A DNA stretch of 38,091 nucleotides from an uncultured Bacteroidota bacterium (GCA_902535565.1 CACAUH010000004.1:1-38091), one strand, 5' to 3'. Positions 1-8,602 are shown, counted from the stretch's first letter. A program made the numbers and translations. The notes: a model not told the origin generated them from the sequence alone.

Positions 1-903
1 AAGGTGGACTTGAAGGGACGAATGACGGTGCTTGATGAAACAGGAGGTACCCATGGAATTCGTTGGAGCCGCACGTTTGATTACGCCATCCACGACCACA
101 GCGATGCGGATACACCTCCAGTTTATGTGTTGCTCACATTGTTGTTTGTCTATGTCGCCTTTAGCCTGATTAAAGCGGGTATTGCAGAAGGGGAAATGTG
201 GCGTGACCGCATGGTGGCTTTGGTGATTTTCATGGTCATCAATGTGATTTTCTGGGCTTGCTTTGAGCAAGCGGGAACGTCCTTGACGCTTTTTGCCGAT
301 CGGAATGTGGACCGGGTGATTCTGGGCTGGGAAATGCCCGCGTCCATGACACAGTTTTTCAATCCGTTCTTCATCGTGCTGTTCGGTTCGATCTTCACTT
401 GGATGTGGGTCCAATTGGACCGGATCGGAAAGAACCCATCCATTCCGATGAAGTTTTCATTGGGCATCCTCCAACTCGGTCTCGGGTTCTTGGTGACCAT
501 TGTGGGACTCCAGTTTGTGGACGAGACCACGGCCATGGTGCCCCTTTTGACCCTGTTGTTCTTGTATATGTTGCACACCACAGGGGAGCTCTTCCTATCT
601 CCTATCGGATTGTCCATGGTGACCAAGTTGGCCCCGAAGAACATGGCCGGAACCGCCATGGGTGGCTGGTTCTTGAGTTTCGCGATTGCCAATTATGCTG
701 GCGGACTGATTGCCACGCTGACCGGTGGTCACGGGGGTGGTGAAGTGGTTGACGCTGGATTGTCTGAGCTTGAACTCAAGACCGCAGGCTTGGGACAGTA
801 CATCGATGTCTTCTCCACTCTGGGCATGGTTCTGGTCGGATTTGCCCTGCTCATCGCACTGTTAAACAAGCCGCTCAATAAGCTGATGCACGGCGTTCGT
901 TGA
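1..903 (+). CDS. POT-family peptide/H+ symporter, C-terminal part
   Basis: This is the C-terminal ~300 residues of a proton-dependent oligopeptide transporter (POT/PTR2, major facilitator superfamily), an inner-membrane importer of di- and tripeptides. The reading frame is open to the left window edge, so the N-terminus lies outside. Family signatures seen are FWACFEQAGTSLTLFADR, about 80 residues in, and GELFLSPIGLSMVTKLAP, about 190 residues in, both classic POT motifs in the C-terminal helical bundle. At least six hydrophobic segments are visible. The gene is followed by a strong hairpin terminator at 934-973, so it probably ends its transcription unit. Exact substrate is not readable from the sequence. 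Confidence 0.92.
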   Translation, partial: KVDLKGRMTVLDETGGTHGIRWSRTFDYAIHDHSDADTPPVYVLLTLLFVYVAFSLIKAGIAEGEMWRDRMVALVIFMVINVIFWACFEQAGTSLTLFADRNVDRVILGWEMPASMTQFFNPFFIVLFGSIFTWMWVQLDRIGKNPSIPMKFSLGILQLGLGFLVTIVGLQFVDETTAMVPLLTLLFLYMLHTTGELFLSPIGLSMVTKLAPKNMAGTAMGGWFLSFAIANYAGGLIATLTGGHGGGEVVDAGLSELELKTAGLGQYIDVFSTLGMVLVGFALLIALLNKPLNKLMHGVR

Positions 904-933
904 GCCTGTTATTTGACGTATTTCACCTCTTTT

Positions 934-973
934 ACCGCCCCGATGTGCACTTTGCCGTCGGGGCGGTCCTTTT
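934..973 (+). terminator. Rho-independent terminator after the peptide transporter
   Basis: A 10-bp perfect stem, ACCGCCCCGA (934-943) with TCGGGGCGGT (958-967), encloses a 14-nt loop and is followed by a T-rich stretch CCTTTTGTTT. It lies 30 nt after the transporter stop codon and 20 nt before the next start codon. Confidence 0.8.
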
Positions 974-992
974 GTTTGGCGATATTTGAACC

Positions 993-1538
993 ATGACGAG
1001 AGCGTGGACCCTTTCTTTTTTCCTCGGATTAGCCCTGACTTCCGCATTTGGGCAGGGCGCAGAAATCAACTGGCTTACAGTCGACGAACTCGAAGCGGCG
1101 CAGGCACAAGAGCCCCGCAAGGTGATGATTGATGTCTACACCAAATGGTGCGGCCCCTGCAAAATGATGATGCGCAACACCTTTACCAACCCCGACGTGA
1201 TTGCCTACCTCAATGAGAACTTCTACGCGGTCAAGTTCGATGCGGAAGGCGCAGAGGCTGTTGAGTTTAAGGGAAAGACATACAGTAACCCGGATCACGT
1301 GCCCAATAAGCCTGGGCGGAATGGGGTTCATGAGTTGAGCCGGGTGTTTCAGGTTCGTGCTTACCCCACTTTGGTTTACCTCGATGAAAATCTTGAAATG
1401 ATTGCTCCAATCAGCGGATACAAGAACCCGCAGCAGCTTGAGTTGTACTTGCGCTTCTTCGATGAAGCGTGGGCCTCGGGCACGACCCAAGAGGAGTGGG
1501 ATGCTTTCCAGCAGTCTTTCACGCCCACCTTTAATTGA
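993..1538 (+). CDS. Secreted thioredoxin-like protein
   Basis: A 181-residue exported thioredoxin-fold protein. Residues 1-20 form a signal peptide (MTRAWTLSFFLGLALTSAFG followed by Q). The redox motif W-C-G-P-C-K has its cysteines at residues 53 and 56, and the cis-proline strand appears as RAYPTLVYLD about 65 residues later. WCGPC is the active site of true thioredoxins, so disulfide reduction or isomerisation in the periplasm is likely; the partner is unknown. The inserted stretch between the CxxC and the cis-Pro strand (about residues 85-112) is longer than in cytosolic thioredoxin and is typical of the Bacteroidota thioredoxin-like family. Terminators lie on both sides (934-973 and 1579-1618), so it looks monocistronic. 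Confidence 0.88.
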   Translation: MTRAWTLSFFLGLALTSAFGQGAEINWLTVDELEAAQAQEPRKVMIDVYTKWCGPCKMMMRNTFTNPDVIAYLNENFYAVKFDAEGAEAVEFKGKTYSNPDHVPNKPGRNGVHELSRVFQVRAYPTLVYLDENLEMIAPISGYKNPQQLELYLRFFDEAWASGTTQEEWDAFQQSFTPTFN

Positions 1539-1578
1539 GGGTTGGCTTCGCTCAGTATCTTAAAAAGAAGCACCATGT

Positions 1579-1618
1579 CCGGCCCGTCGTCGAAAGATGG
1601 CGGGCCGGCGTGTATTTT
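1579..1618 (+). terminator. GNRA-capped terminator hairpin between the thioredoxin-like gene and gltA
   Basis: The 13-nt arms 1579-1591 (CCGGCCCGTCGTC) and 1596-1608 (GATGGCGGGCCGG) pair fully, counting two G-U wobbles, around a GAAA tetraloop (1592-1595). A TGTATTTT stretch follows and an A-rich stretch (TTAAAAAG) precedes it, so it could work in both directions. The hairpin contains the ATG at 1597, which argues against that codon as the gltA start. Confidence 0.75.
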
Positions 1619-1641
1619 CGCGCCACGCAATGAACGCAGTC

Positions 1642-2928
1642 ATGAGTGAAAACGCCCGCCTCACGTTTGAAGACAAGGAAGTTGAATTGCCCGTGGTGCG
1701 GGGGTCTGAAGGCGAAATTGCGTTGGACATTTCTAAACTTCGCGGCCAAACGGGTCTGATTACACTTGACCGGGGTTTCAAGAATACGGGCTCTACACTG
1801 AGTGGAATCACTTTCCTCAATGGAGAAGAAGGGGTTTTGCGGTACCGTGGCTATTCCATCGAGGACTTGGCTGAGAACGCATCGTTCATGGAAGTCGCCT
1901 ACCTCCTTGTCTACGGTGACCTTCCGGATTTAGAGCGGCTGGATTGGTTTGAAAGCAGTGTCAAAATGCACACCCTTGTGCACGAAAACATGAAGCGGTT
2001 TTTTGAGGCGTTTCCTATGGGTGCTCATCCCATGGGCATGCTGAGTGCGATGTCATCCACGCTGTCCACATTTTATCCGGGCAGCCAGGACCCAAATCGC
2101 TCAGTCGAAGACATTGAGTTGACGATTCATCGACTCATTGCGAAGCTCCCTACCCTTGCTGCTCAGTGCTATAAGCACAACATGGGACATCCTACGGTAT
2201 ACCCTGCCAATGACTTGTCGTATACGGAGAACTTCCTGTACATGATGTTCGGGTTGCCAACGGACGACTACGAGATTGATCCTGTCATCAACGATGCGAT
2301 CAATAAGCTCTTGATTCTGCACGCCGACCACGAGCAGAATTGTAGCACATCCACTGTTAGAATCGTGGGATCTTCGCAAGCGAATCTATACTCTTCTATT
2401 GCCGCAGGAATTTCCGCCCTTTGGGGTCCCCTTCACGGTGGCGCCAACCAAGCTGTCATTGAAATGCTGGAGCAGATCAAAGCGGACGGTGGCGACCTGC
2501 AGAAGTGGATTGACAAGGCAAAGGACAAATCGGACAGTTTCCGTTTGATGGGCTTCGGTCACCGCGTCTACAAGAACTTTGATCCTCGTGCACGGATCAT
2601 CAAGAAGTCTGCGGACGAGGTCTTGGCAAAGCTCGGAGTGAATGACCCCGTATTGGACATTGCGAAGCAATTGGAGGAAGTGGCGTTGAAGGACGAGTAT
2701 TTCGTGCAGCGCGGCCTCTACCCCAACGTCGACTTCTACAGTGGCATCATTTATCGTGCGTTGGGCATTCCGACAGAGATGTTTACGGTGATGTTTGCCT
2801 TGGGGCGCCTTCCTGGCTGGATTGCTCAGTGGAAGGAGATGAGCGAGAATGGTGAACCGATTGGCCGTCCGCGTCAAGTCTACACCGGGCACAATGTTCG
2901 GTCCGTTCAGCCCATTGCCAGTCGCTGA
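1642..2928 (+). CDS. gltA: Citrate synthase (type II, hexameric-like)
   Basis: Condenses acetyl-CoA and oxaloacetate to citrate, the entry step of the TCA cycle. The 428-residue product matches the usual ~427 residues of bacterial type II citrate synthase. The catalytic triad is visible as His265 (in GPLHGGAN), His307 (in GFGHRVYK) and Asp364 (in NVDFYSGI), near E. coli His264/His305/Asp362; the HADHEQN block is also intact. I chose the ATG at 1642 because the product then begins like other family members. The in-frame ATG at 1597 lies inside a terminator hairpin, and ATG 1630 is a possible alternative. The stop codon overlaps the next start by one base (TGATG), so the crotonase gene is probably translationally coupled. 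Confidence 0.97.
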   Translation: MSENARLTFEDKEVELPVVRGSEGEIALDISKLRGQTGLITLDRGFKNTGSTLSGITFLNGEEGVLRYRGYSIEDLAENASFMEVAYLLVYGDLPDLERLDWFESSVKMHTLVHENMKRFFEAFPMGAHPMGMLSAMSSTLSTFYPGSQDPNRSVEDIELTIHRLIAKLPTLAAQCYKHNMGHPTVYPANDLSYTENFLYMMFGLPTDDYEIDPVINDAINKLLILHADHEQNCSTSTVRIVGSSQANLYSSIAAGISALWGPLHGGANQAVIEMLEQIKADGGDLQKWIDKAKDKSDSFRLMGFGHRVYKNFDPRARIIKKSADEVLAKLGVNDPVLDIAKQLEEVALKDEYFVQRGLYPNVDFYSGIIYRALGIPTEMFTVMFALGRLPGWIAQWKEMSENGEPIGRPRQVYTGHNVRSVQPIASR

Positions 2929-3701
2929 TGTTTGATGCGAGCCTCACCGAGGGTGTGAGTTCCCATGTGGACGACCGTGGTGTTGCGGTGATCACCTTTG
3001 CCCATCCCCGCTCTAATAGCCTGCCGGGAGCAGTGCTTGCCGAATTGGCCGATGTCATTCGGAATTTGGGGGGGGAAGAGGGTGTTCGTGTTTTGGTCCT
3101 GGGATCTTCAGGTAATCGGGCATTTTGTGCCGGTGCATCTTTTGATGAGTTGGTTGCCATTTCTGATGAGCACGAGGGCCTCGAATTCTTTATGGGTTTC
3201 GCCAATGTGATTAACGCGATGCGGTCTATCCCAAAGCTGGTTATAGGCCGTGTTCAGGGCAAGGCAGTTGGAGGTGGAGTTGGCGTTGCTTCTGCTACGG
3301 ATTTCTGCTTGGCCACAAAGTTCGCTGCGGTCAAGCTGAGCGAACTGGCGGTGGGAATTGGTCCTTTTGTGGTCGGTCCTGCAGTGGAGCGAAAGCTGGG
3401 CGTATCAGCGATGAGCCAATTGGCCATTGATGCTGCAGAGTGGCGGTCTGCTCAATGGGCATGTGATCGCGGACTGTATGCTTCTGTACACGAGGATGTG
3501 GCAGCGTTGGACGAGGCCGTGGATACGATGGCCGGTCGCCTCGCCGCGTCCAATCCCCAGGCCATGGCTGAGATGAAGCGGTCCTTATGGCGGGGGACGG
3601 AAAATTGGGACACCTTGCTCGCTGATCGTGCAGCGATTTCTGGCCGGTTGGTGCTGTCAGATTTCACGCGAAACGCAATCGCCCGTTTTAAGGCGGGATA
3701 G
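2928..3701 (+). CDS. Enoyl-CoA hydratase/isomerase family protein (crotonase fold)
   Basis: A 257-residue crotonase-superfamily enzyme that should act on a CoA thioester. The oxyanion-hole segments are visible as FCAGASFDEL (residues 66-75) and GKAVGGGVGVA (111-121). The second catalytic Glu of hydratases is present in KLSELAVGIGP (E139), but the first (the Glu after GGGC in mitochondrial enoyl-CoA hydratase) is Gly here (GGGVG). GGGVG is also found in methylglutaconyl-CoA hydratases of leucine catabolism, so that role is plausible and would fit the HMG-CoA lyase at 26715-27587; this is inference. The start overlaps the gltA stop by one base, implying co-expression. A short hairpin plus T6 terminator follows at 3725-3747. 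Confidence 0.9.
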   Translation: MFDASLTEGVSSHVDDRGVAVITFAHPRSNSLPGAVLAELADVIRNLGGEEGVRVLVLGSSGNRAFCAGASFDELVAISDEHEGLEFFMGFANVINAMRSIPKLVIGRVQGKAVGGGVGVASATDFCLATKFAAVKLSELAVGIGPFVVGPAVERKLGVSAMSQLAIDAAEWRSAQWACDRGLYASVHEDVAALDEAVDTMAGRLAASNPQAMAEMKRSLWRGTENWDTLLADRAAISGRLVLSDFTRNAIARFKAG

Positions 3702-3724
3702 CCCGGTTGGGGTAATCCACATCG

Positions 3725-3747
3725 CGGGGTTGAGGATCCCGTTTTTT
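3725..3747 (+). terminator. Rho-independent terminator after the crotonase gene
   Basis: Stem CGGGG (3725-3729) with TCCCG (3737-3741, one G-T wobble), a 7-nt loop and a run of six T (3742-3747). The stem is short but the T run is clean and sits 24 nt after the stop codon. Confidence 0.6.
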
Positions 3748-3787
3748 GATTTGCAAAAAGCGAATGTTGTCCACCAATTTGCAAGCC

Positions 3788-4654
3788 ATGGGCAAGCCCA
3801 AGTTTAATCGACTTCGATGGGATCGAATCGGCGCTGTATTGGCGATTCTGATTTTGGGGAGTTGGGGTATTGCCGCTGTGATTCCCGATTCCGGAACCAA
3901 TGTCACGGTTGAATCGGAAGGATGGGTTTCGATCACTCAACCGCAAACATCAGAGGCCACCGTAGCAGAGGGTCAAGCCGAACTGAATGAGCCGTTAAAT
4001 AGTCAGGCTGAACCGATGGTGAGCGCCAGCGTTGAGCCTGACGTGCAACCTGCAGACAATATCGAGGAGGTTTTCCCATCTGGCCCGCTGCCACGAAAGG
4101 GAATTGCGCCGTGCAGTTGTTCGAAGCACACGATGAGTTTGGCGCGAAACCCATACACACAACACCAGAAGCGTGCGAGGACCTTACCGGGAAGCTTTTT
4201 TGTCAAAAACGAGGCGGTCATGAAGGCGGGTGCCAGTCGCGGTGATTTGATAAAGATTCCACTTGTGGGACGCGGATATCATCTTCATGGTCTTTCCCAC
4301 AGTGAACCCTACCTCCTTCCGGCTGCAAAGGATGTCTTAATTGACATGTCGAATCGGTTTGCCGACGCTATGGAAGGTACGGCAGATGAGGGCGCTTCTA
4401 TTCGAATCACCAGTTTGACCCGAACCGAAGCACAGCAGAACCGTTTGCGGCGCAGGAATGCCAATGCCTTTAAAGGAAAGAGCAGCCACAGTTATGGTGC
4501 CAGCTTCGATGTGGCCTTTATTGACCGCCCTGACAACTCCGTGACGTGTGGAGGCCCAACTTGGGCGATGCAGACAATTTTGCAAGACATGCAGAAAGAG
4601 GGTAAGATTCTTATTATTCCCGAAGGCATCTGCATGCACATCACCCCCCGTTGA
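3788..4654 (+). CDS. Membrane-anchored M15-like metallopeptidase (DUF5715-type)
   Basis: A 288-residue protein with one N-terminal membrane helix (about residues 13-31), a low-complexity Ser/Glu/Pro-rich periplasmic linker (to ~95) and a C-terminal domain resembling LAS/M15 (D-Ala-D-Ala carboxypeptidase-type) zinc peptidases. Visible signatures are an SLTRTEAQQNRLRRRN segment, then SSHSYGASFDVAF giving the zinc-binding H-x6-D pattern, and near the C-terminus CMHIT, which can supply the last His. A role in peptidoglycan trimming is inferred from the fold. ATG 3788 was chosen because it puts a short basic segment directly before the helix; ATG 3764 and a TTG inside the upstream terminator T run are alternatives. 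Confidence 0.75.
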   Translation: MGKPKFNRLRWDRIGAVLAILILGSWGIAAVIPDSGTNVTVESEGWVSITQPQTSEATVAEGQAELNEPLNSQAEPMVSASVEPDVQPADNIEEVFPSGPLPRKGIAPCSCSKHTMSLARNPYTQHQKRARTLPGSFFVKNEAVMKAGASRGDLIKIPLVGRGYHLHGLSHSEPYLLPAAKDVLIDMSNRFADAMEGTADEGASIRITSLTRTEAQQNRLRRRNANAFKGKSSHSYGASFDVAFIDRPDNSVTCGGPTWAMQTILQDMQKEGKILIIPEGICMHITPR

Positions 4655-4662
4655 ATGGCGTC

Positions 4663-4872
4663 ATGAGGTTGATTTGGTTCCGGTTCTTGAGTGCGTTTAA
4701 CAGGCTTCTTCTTCCCAAGGTTTATCGCAGGCGGGATTTGACCCAGTTGAGCAGTTTGGACAAGGCCATTGTGGGCTGGAAGCTCTGGGTGACCTACCGG
4801 CTTCTCGATGCCCAAAGCGCCCAAGCTGTAGCAGCAGCAGACAAGAAGGCAAGGACGAACTTCGGCAGATAG
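4663..4872 (+). CDS. Small basic conserved-looking protein
   Basis: A 69-residue ORF starting 8 nt after the peptidase stop. Its first ~50 residues are basic and helical with the pattern RFLSAFNRLLLPKVYRRRDL, then [16 protein letters not shown]. This resembles a short family I have seen in Flavobacteriia genomes (about 50 residues, pattern N-x-LLP, DLT-x-S, A-x-x-x-W/Y-x-x-VT), sometimes mislabelled SsrA-binding protein; that is memory, not a search. Function unknown. The last 26 codons overlap the 3' end of the opposite-strand sterol desaturase gene by 79 bp, so the tail may be a recent extension. Confidence 0.55.
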   Translation: MRLIWFRFLSAFNRLLLPKVYRRRDLTQLSSLDKAIVGWKLWVTYRLLDAQSAQAVAAADKKARTNFGR

Positions 4873-6011
4873 CCCCATCCGAGGCCGCCCACCATCAGCG
4901 CGGCGACTGGGACGAAAGTGATGTCCACGGCCCAGGCAAAGGCGAGGGCTCCCCTGTTCCATCTTCGGCTCCAAAGTTCCCCAACAGCGGCAAGGGCACA
5001 GAACACCCAGGCGAGGGTTCCCGCTAGTTCAATAGGGGCCACGGCATCCTTTCGCTGTAATGCAAGAAGAGCGATGCCCAACAGCATCAACCACCTGCCA
5101 ATCAGAACCGCGGCAAGACGTCCGGAGGGCCTTGGGTCATACTTTTGTTCTCTTCCGGTAATGGCGGGCGCGCTTTGTGGCCCACCCACGCTCTCCGGAT
5201 ACCAGCCGGGTGGGGCAAACAGGAAGCGAATTTTGTCTGTCAATCCCGGTATTACCTGCAGGTCTCGCCAAAGGTCGGCGATCGGTTTCCACTGCGCGTA
5301 AACGGGATTGAAAGACTCTGTTGGTCGGGTTACCCCGTATGTGGGCTTTGCGATTTCTTGTTGATAGGTGCCAAACATGCGGTCCCAGATGATCAAGACG
5401 CCTGCATGGTTTCTGTCGATGTATTCTGGATTCCGACCATGGTGGACGCGATGGTGCGACGGGGTGTTTAAAACGTACTCCAAGGGCCCCATTCTGTCGA
5501 TCAACTCAGTGTGGATCCAGAATTGATAGAGCAGGTTGATGGCCATGCTGGTCAGGAACATTTCAGGGGGGAAACCCAGTGCGGCCAGAGGCCAATAGAC
5601 CCACATGAGAAGCACCTTCTGTAGAACGCTCTGTCTGAGGGCCACGCCGAGGTTATAGTCTTCACTTTGGTGATGGACAGAGTGGCCGACCCACAAGAGG
5701 TTGACCTGATGACTCCAACGGTGTGCCCAGTAGTATGCGAAGTCGGTCAGGACAAAGGCCAAGCCCCAAACGGCCAAGCTGTCTGAGAAGGTCCAGAATC
5801 GCCATGACGCGGCCCAATGAAAGACGGCCGCATAGGCCCCAACACTAAGTACTTTGCCAAATAGGCCGCTGGATTGGTCCATGATTCCGCAGCCGATGTT
5901 GGCCAAGGTGTCGCCCAGTCTGTAGAGTCCCAATTCCCGTCGCCTGTCCCAGACTACCTCCATGACAATCAGTGCAAAGAAAACCGGTATGGACAAGACA
6001 ATGAGGTTCAC
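4794..6011 (-). CDS. Sterol desaturase / fatty acid hydroxylase family membrane protein
   Basis: A 405-residue integral membrane di-iron oxygenase of the fatty acid hydroxylase superfamily. The eight-histidine signature is complete: HRWSH (residues 97-101), HSVHH (110-114) and HHRVHHGRN (186-194). Hydrophobic segments precede and separate the motifs, and an extra C-terminal block with about three more hydrophobic segments follows residue ~280. That extension is reminiscent of alkylglycerol monooxygenase (TMEM195)-like proteins, so hydroxylation or cleavage of a lipid alkyl chain is likely; the substrate is unknown. I chose GTG 6011 because the product then begins [12 protein letters not shown], like relatives starting MNLI; a TTG five codons upstream is also open. 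It runs divergent from the tRNA-Ser at 6087. Confidence 0.88.
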   Translation of the reverse strand: MNLIVLSIPVFFALIVMEVVWDRRRELGLYRLGDTLANIGCGIMDQSSGLFGKVLSVGAYAAVFHWAASWRFWTFSDSLAVWGLAFVLTDFAYYWAHRWSHQVNLLWVGHSVHHQSEDYNLGVALRQSVLQKVLLMWVYWPLAALGFPPEMFLTSMAINLLYQFWIHTELIDRMGPLEYVLNTPSHHRVHHGRNPEYIDRNHAGVLIIWDRMFGTYQQEIAKPTYGVTRPTESFNPVYAQWKPIADLWRDLQVIPGLTDKIRFLFAPPGWYPESVGGPQSAPAITGREQKYDPRPSGRLAAVLIGRWLMLLGIALLALQRKDAVAPIELAGTLAWVFCALAAVGELWSRRWNRGALAFAWAVDITFVPVAALMVGGLGWGYLPKFVLAFLSAAATAWALWASRSR

Positions 6012-6050
6012 ACACGAAAATAACAACGACAGAATTGGTCTTGGGTAAGG

Positions 6051-6077
6051 TTGGGCACGGGGGCTCCCTTATCTTTG
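6051..6077 (+). promoter_or_regulatory. Bacteroidota-type promoter for tRNA-Ser(UGA)
   Basis: The -7 box TATCTTTG (6070-6077) matches the Bacteroidota consensus TAnnTTTG exactly and ends 9 nt before the tRNA 5' end. A TTG (6051-6053) lies 16 nt upstream as a candidate -33 element. Confidence 0.6.
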
Positions 6078-6086
6078 CCTTCCACT

Positions 6087-6171
6087 GGAGAGATGGCAGA
6101 GTGGTCGATTGCGGCGGTCTTGAAAACCGCTGTACCGAGAGGTACCGGGGGTTCGAATCCCTCTCTCTCCG
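6087..6171 (+). tRNA. tRNA-Ser(UGA)
   Basis: An 85-nt class II tRNA. The acceptor stem GGAGAGA (6087-6093) pairs with TCTCTCC (6164-6170). The anticodon arm GCGGT-CTTGAAA-ACCGC has anticodon TGA. There is a long variable arm (TGTACCGAGAGGTACC), as expected for serine, and a TTCGAAT T loop with a 5-bp stem. The discriminator is G6171 and CCA is not encoded. Confidence 0.95.
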
Positions 6172-6176
6172 CTAGA

Positions 6177-6203
6177 AGTAAGGCGCGTAGTGTGAACCTT
6201 ACT
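6177..6203. terminator. Convergent hairpin between tRNA-Ser(UGA) and the DCC gene
   Basis: AGTAAGG (6177-6183) and CCTTACT (6197-6203) form a 7-bp stem with a 13-nt loop. It starts 6 nt after the tRNA and includes the TAA of the convergent DCC gene. There is no T run on either side, so terminator function is only a suggestion. Confidence 0.4.
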
Positions 6204-6648
6204 GTAAAAGGCGACTTGAGTCGATGTCCTTGAGGAGGGCACAATGGCCTGTTGAGCCAAACCATCGCTTGCGGTTTCGCGCAATCAAGCGGTAGACCGG
6301 TTCGCGAACGAACCGGGGAAACACCATCAAGACATTGAGCGCCTGCCAACCCGCCTTCAGATGGGGCAAGGTGCGAAATGCGGCATCGGATGCCGTGAAC
6401 AACTGTCCATCTGGCTCCAACAAGAGAATGGAGTCTGTATGTGCTTCGAAGCGGGTTCCTTGCAAGTGCGCTTTTGCTGTTTTTGAATTCAGGGCGGCGA
6501 ATTGCAGTTCACCGTGGCGTTCGTGACGGAGTAGCCATTGTACCGTCCGATTGCACAGGACGCACTCCCCATCAAAAAACAGGACGGGGCGTTCTAATTC
6601 CTCCTGACCATGGGCATTCAACCGCTCCGATTGCAGTGCAAAAGGCAT
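6199..6648 (-). CDS. DCC-family thiol-disulfide oxidoreductase-like protein (DUF393)
   Basis: A 149-residue protein of the DCC (DUF393) family, named after its N-terminal DGxCxxC motif, seen here as [19 protein letters not shown] at about residues 21-39. The family is predicted to have a thioredoxin-like fold, and its biochemical role is largely uncharacterised. The C-terminal [12 protein letters not shown] segment is also typical. The frame extends upstream to 6813, but that extension is antisense to tRNA-Ser(CGA), so the ATG at 6646-6648 is the sensible start. The gene sits alone between two plus-strand tRNA-Ser genes. Confidence 0.85.
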   Translation of the reverse strand: MPFALQSERLNAHGQEELERPVLFFDGECVLCNRTVQWLLRHERHGELQFAALNSKTAKAHLQGTRFEAHTDSILLLEPDGQLFTASDAAFRTLPHLKAGWQALNVLMVFPRFVREPVYRLIARNRKRWFGSTGHCALLKDIDSSRLLQ

Positions 6649-6707
6649 GACTCTAAGTTGGCGCTTTTCCTGCAATTGGCATTGCCAATACTCCTTTTTG
6701 TGCTTGC

Positions 6708-6715
6708 TATCTTCG
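6708..6715 (+). promoter_or_regulatory. Candidate -7 box of tRNA-Ser(CGA)
   Basis: TATCTTCG differs by one base from TAnnTTTG and ends 7 nt before the tRNA, close to the 9 nt seen for the neighbouring tRNA-Ser(UGA). No clear -33 element was identified. Confidence 0.45.
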
Positions 6716-6722
6716 CGCTCCC

Positions 6723-6812
<90 letters not shown>

Positions 6813-6813
6813 A

Positions 6814-6843
6814 AGCCTGGTTCGATGAGGACTGGGTTTTTTT
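6814..6843 (+). terminator. Terminator after tRNA-Ser(CGA)
   Basis: AGCCTGGTTC (6814-6823) can pair along its full length with GGACTGGGTT (6829-6838), using four G-U wobbles, around the loop GATGA. Five further T follow (6839-6843). Confidence 0.55.
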
Positions 6844-6898
6844 GTGGCCGGTGCGATTCTGTCGAAGGTGCGCATTTTGGATGCCGTAACTTGAGAAG

Positions 6899-8602
6899 AT
6901 GATGATTCAATGCCGTTTTGCATTGTCTGTGCTTTGTTTTTGTGCCGCGTCGCTGAGCGCGTTTGGCCAGCCACCTGGTCGTGTGCTGATGATTGGCATT
7001 GACGGTGTTCGTCCCGATGCGCTGCAGGCAGCAGAGACGCCAGCACTGGATGCGCTTGTGGCCAATGGCTATGCTTCATTTGATGCGATGAATGACGACA
7101 TCACCATCAGTGGGCCGGGATGGTCGGCAATCCATTGCGGTGTGAGGTCGGGCAAGCACAACGTGGTGGACAACAGTTTTGATGGTCAGAACTATTTCCA
7201 GTTTCCCGGGTGGTTGGAGCGGCTGGAGACGCTTCATCCCGAATGGAACACGTTTTCTGCCTGTCAGTGGAGTCCGATCAATGCTCAGATTGTCGGCAGT
7301 TCTGCAGATGTGGTGATCAATCCAGGTTCAGCCGCTGGCGCCACACAGGAAGCGGTCAATGCCTTGGAGAACGGGGACCCGCATGCGTTGTTTGTTCATC
7401 TGGACGATCCTGACTACGCGGGTCATGCGAATGGGTTTTCTCCAACCGTCCTCCCCTACTTGGAAAGCATTGAAGAGATGGATGCAGAGGTGGGCTTCAT
7501 GGTGGAAGCCTTGGTCTCGAGGCCCATGTATGCTGAGGAGAATTGGCTGGTGATTGTCACCACGGACCACGGTGGGATTGGAACTGTTCACGGAGGCAAC
7601 AGCATTGAGGAAAGACGGGTGTTTGTCATTGCATCTGGGTTGGGCGTAGACACTGAACTGGTTGCGCGTGACACGCTATCCGTCGTTGGCGTTTCGGAGA
7701 ACTGTCTGGGTTCATCCTCTCGCCTTTTCTTTGAGAACAATGCCAGGGCAGTGGTGCCGGAATCCAATGATTTTATGGTGGGTGAAAACCAGGATTTTAC
7801 CGTGGAATGTCGCGTCAAAACCACCCAAGCTGCTGATGTGGCCATGGTGGGCAACAAGGATTGGGATTCTGGATTGAACCCGGGCTGGGTGTTCTCTTTC
7901 GTCTACCCGTCGGGTCCTGGATGGAAGGTGAATGTGGGTGACGGTTCTTCACGAGTGGATTTGGAGGGTCCGCCCATTGCTGACGGTGAATGGCACACCT
8001 TGTCCTGCACATTCGATCGGGATGGGGTGGCCCAGATGTACACTGACGGTGTGTTAAGCGATGAGGAGGAGATAGCGGGTTTGGGCAGTTTGGATGTGGA
8101 GGGTCGGTTGTTTTTTGGGGCAGATGCTGTTGCTGGCTATGGCATGGAAGGTGCTGTTGCTGAGGTGCGGTATTGGAATGTGGCCTTGAGTGCCGCTGAA
8201 ATTGCGGATTGGCATTGTTCCGAATTGACGGAGTTCCATCCCAGTATTGATGCCTTGCGTGGGCACTGGCCCCTCAACGAAGGAGCTGGGGATTTTCTTG
8301 AGGATGTCTCGGGTATGGGGAACCATGCATTCAACGAAGGGGGTGTCTGGGGTTCTGACGAAGGGCTTGTGGTTTGGGATTATGGCAATACGCCTCGGTT
8401 GGTGGATGTTCCGGTAACGGCTTTGGCCCATATGTGTGTGCCGATCGAAGATGAATGGGACCTGGATGGTGTGCCCCTGCTCGGCAGCTGTTTTCCGCCA
8501 GCACCGGAACCGTGTGCAGAGGATTTGAATGGCGATGGTGTGGTGACGGTTGCAGACCTGTTGCTGGTCTTGGGGGCCTTCGGACAGCCTTGTGTAGAGT
8601 GA
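6899..8602 (+). CDS. Secreted type I phosphodiesterase/phosphatase with LamG domain and C-terminal NGDG module
   Basis: A 567-residue exported protein with three parts. After a signal peptide (residues 1-23, cleavage near FGQ), an alkaline-phosphatase-superfamily domain of the nucleotide pyrophosphatase/phosphodiesterase type spans about 27-260. It shows IGIDGVRPD, SGPGWSAIHCG (nucleophile Ser expected here), LDDPDYAGHANG, TTDHGG and GTVHGG, supplying the Asp/His ligands of a two-metal site. A concanavalin-like LamG domain follows at about 268-465. The last 29 residues are a Cys-bracketed EF-hand/dockerin-like module, DLNGDGVVTVADLL...AFG...C. No type A or B type IX domain is seen, so this module may act in surface attachment or sorting (inference). 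The stop lies at the start of the GH16 gene region (TGATG), so the two are probably co-transcribed. Confidence 0.88.
   Translation: MMIQCRFALSVLCFCAASLSAFGQPPGRVLMIGIDGVRPDALQAAETPALDALVANGYASFDAMNDDITISGPGWSAIHCGVRSGKHNVVDNSFDGQNYFQFPGWLERLETLHPEWNTFSACQWSPINAQIVGSSADVVINPGSAAGATQEAVNALENGDPHALFVHLDDPDYAGHANGFSPTVLPYLESIEEMDAEVGFMVEALVSRPMYAEENWLVIVTTDHGGIGTVHGGNSIEERRVFVIASGLGVDTELVARDTLSVVGVSENCLGSSSRLFFENNARAVVPESNDFMVGENQDFTVECRVKTTQAADVAMVGNKDWDSGLNPGWVFSFVYPSGPGWKVNVGDGSSRVDLEGPPIADGEWHTLSCTFDRDGVAQMYTDGVLSDEEEIAGLGSLDVEGRLFFGADAVAGYGMEGAVAEVRYWNVALSAAEIADWHCSELTEFHPSIDALRGHWPLNEGAGDFLEDVSGMGNHAFNEGGVWGSDEGLVVWDYGNTPRLVDVPVTALAHMCVPIEDEWDLDGVPLLGSCFPPAPEPCAEDLNGDGVVTVADLLLVLGAFGQPCVE

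Noticed and set aside
1597..1641. Upstream start for citrate synthase at ATG 1597
   Set aside because: The codon is inside the 3' arm of a terminator hairpin (1579-1608), and the 15 extra residues are unlike the family N-terminus.
6008..6349. Minus-strand ORF over tRNA-Ser(UGA)
   Set aside because: Same artefact: translation of the tRNA complement with no protein features.
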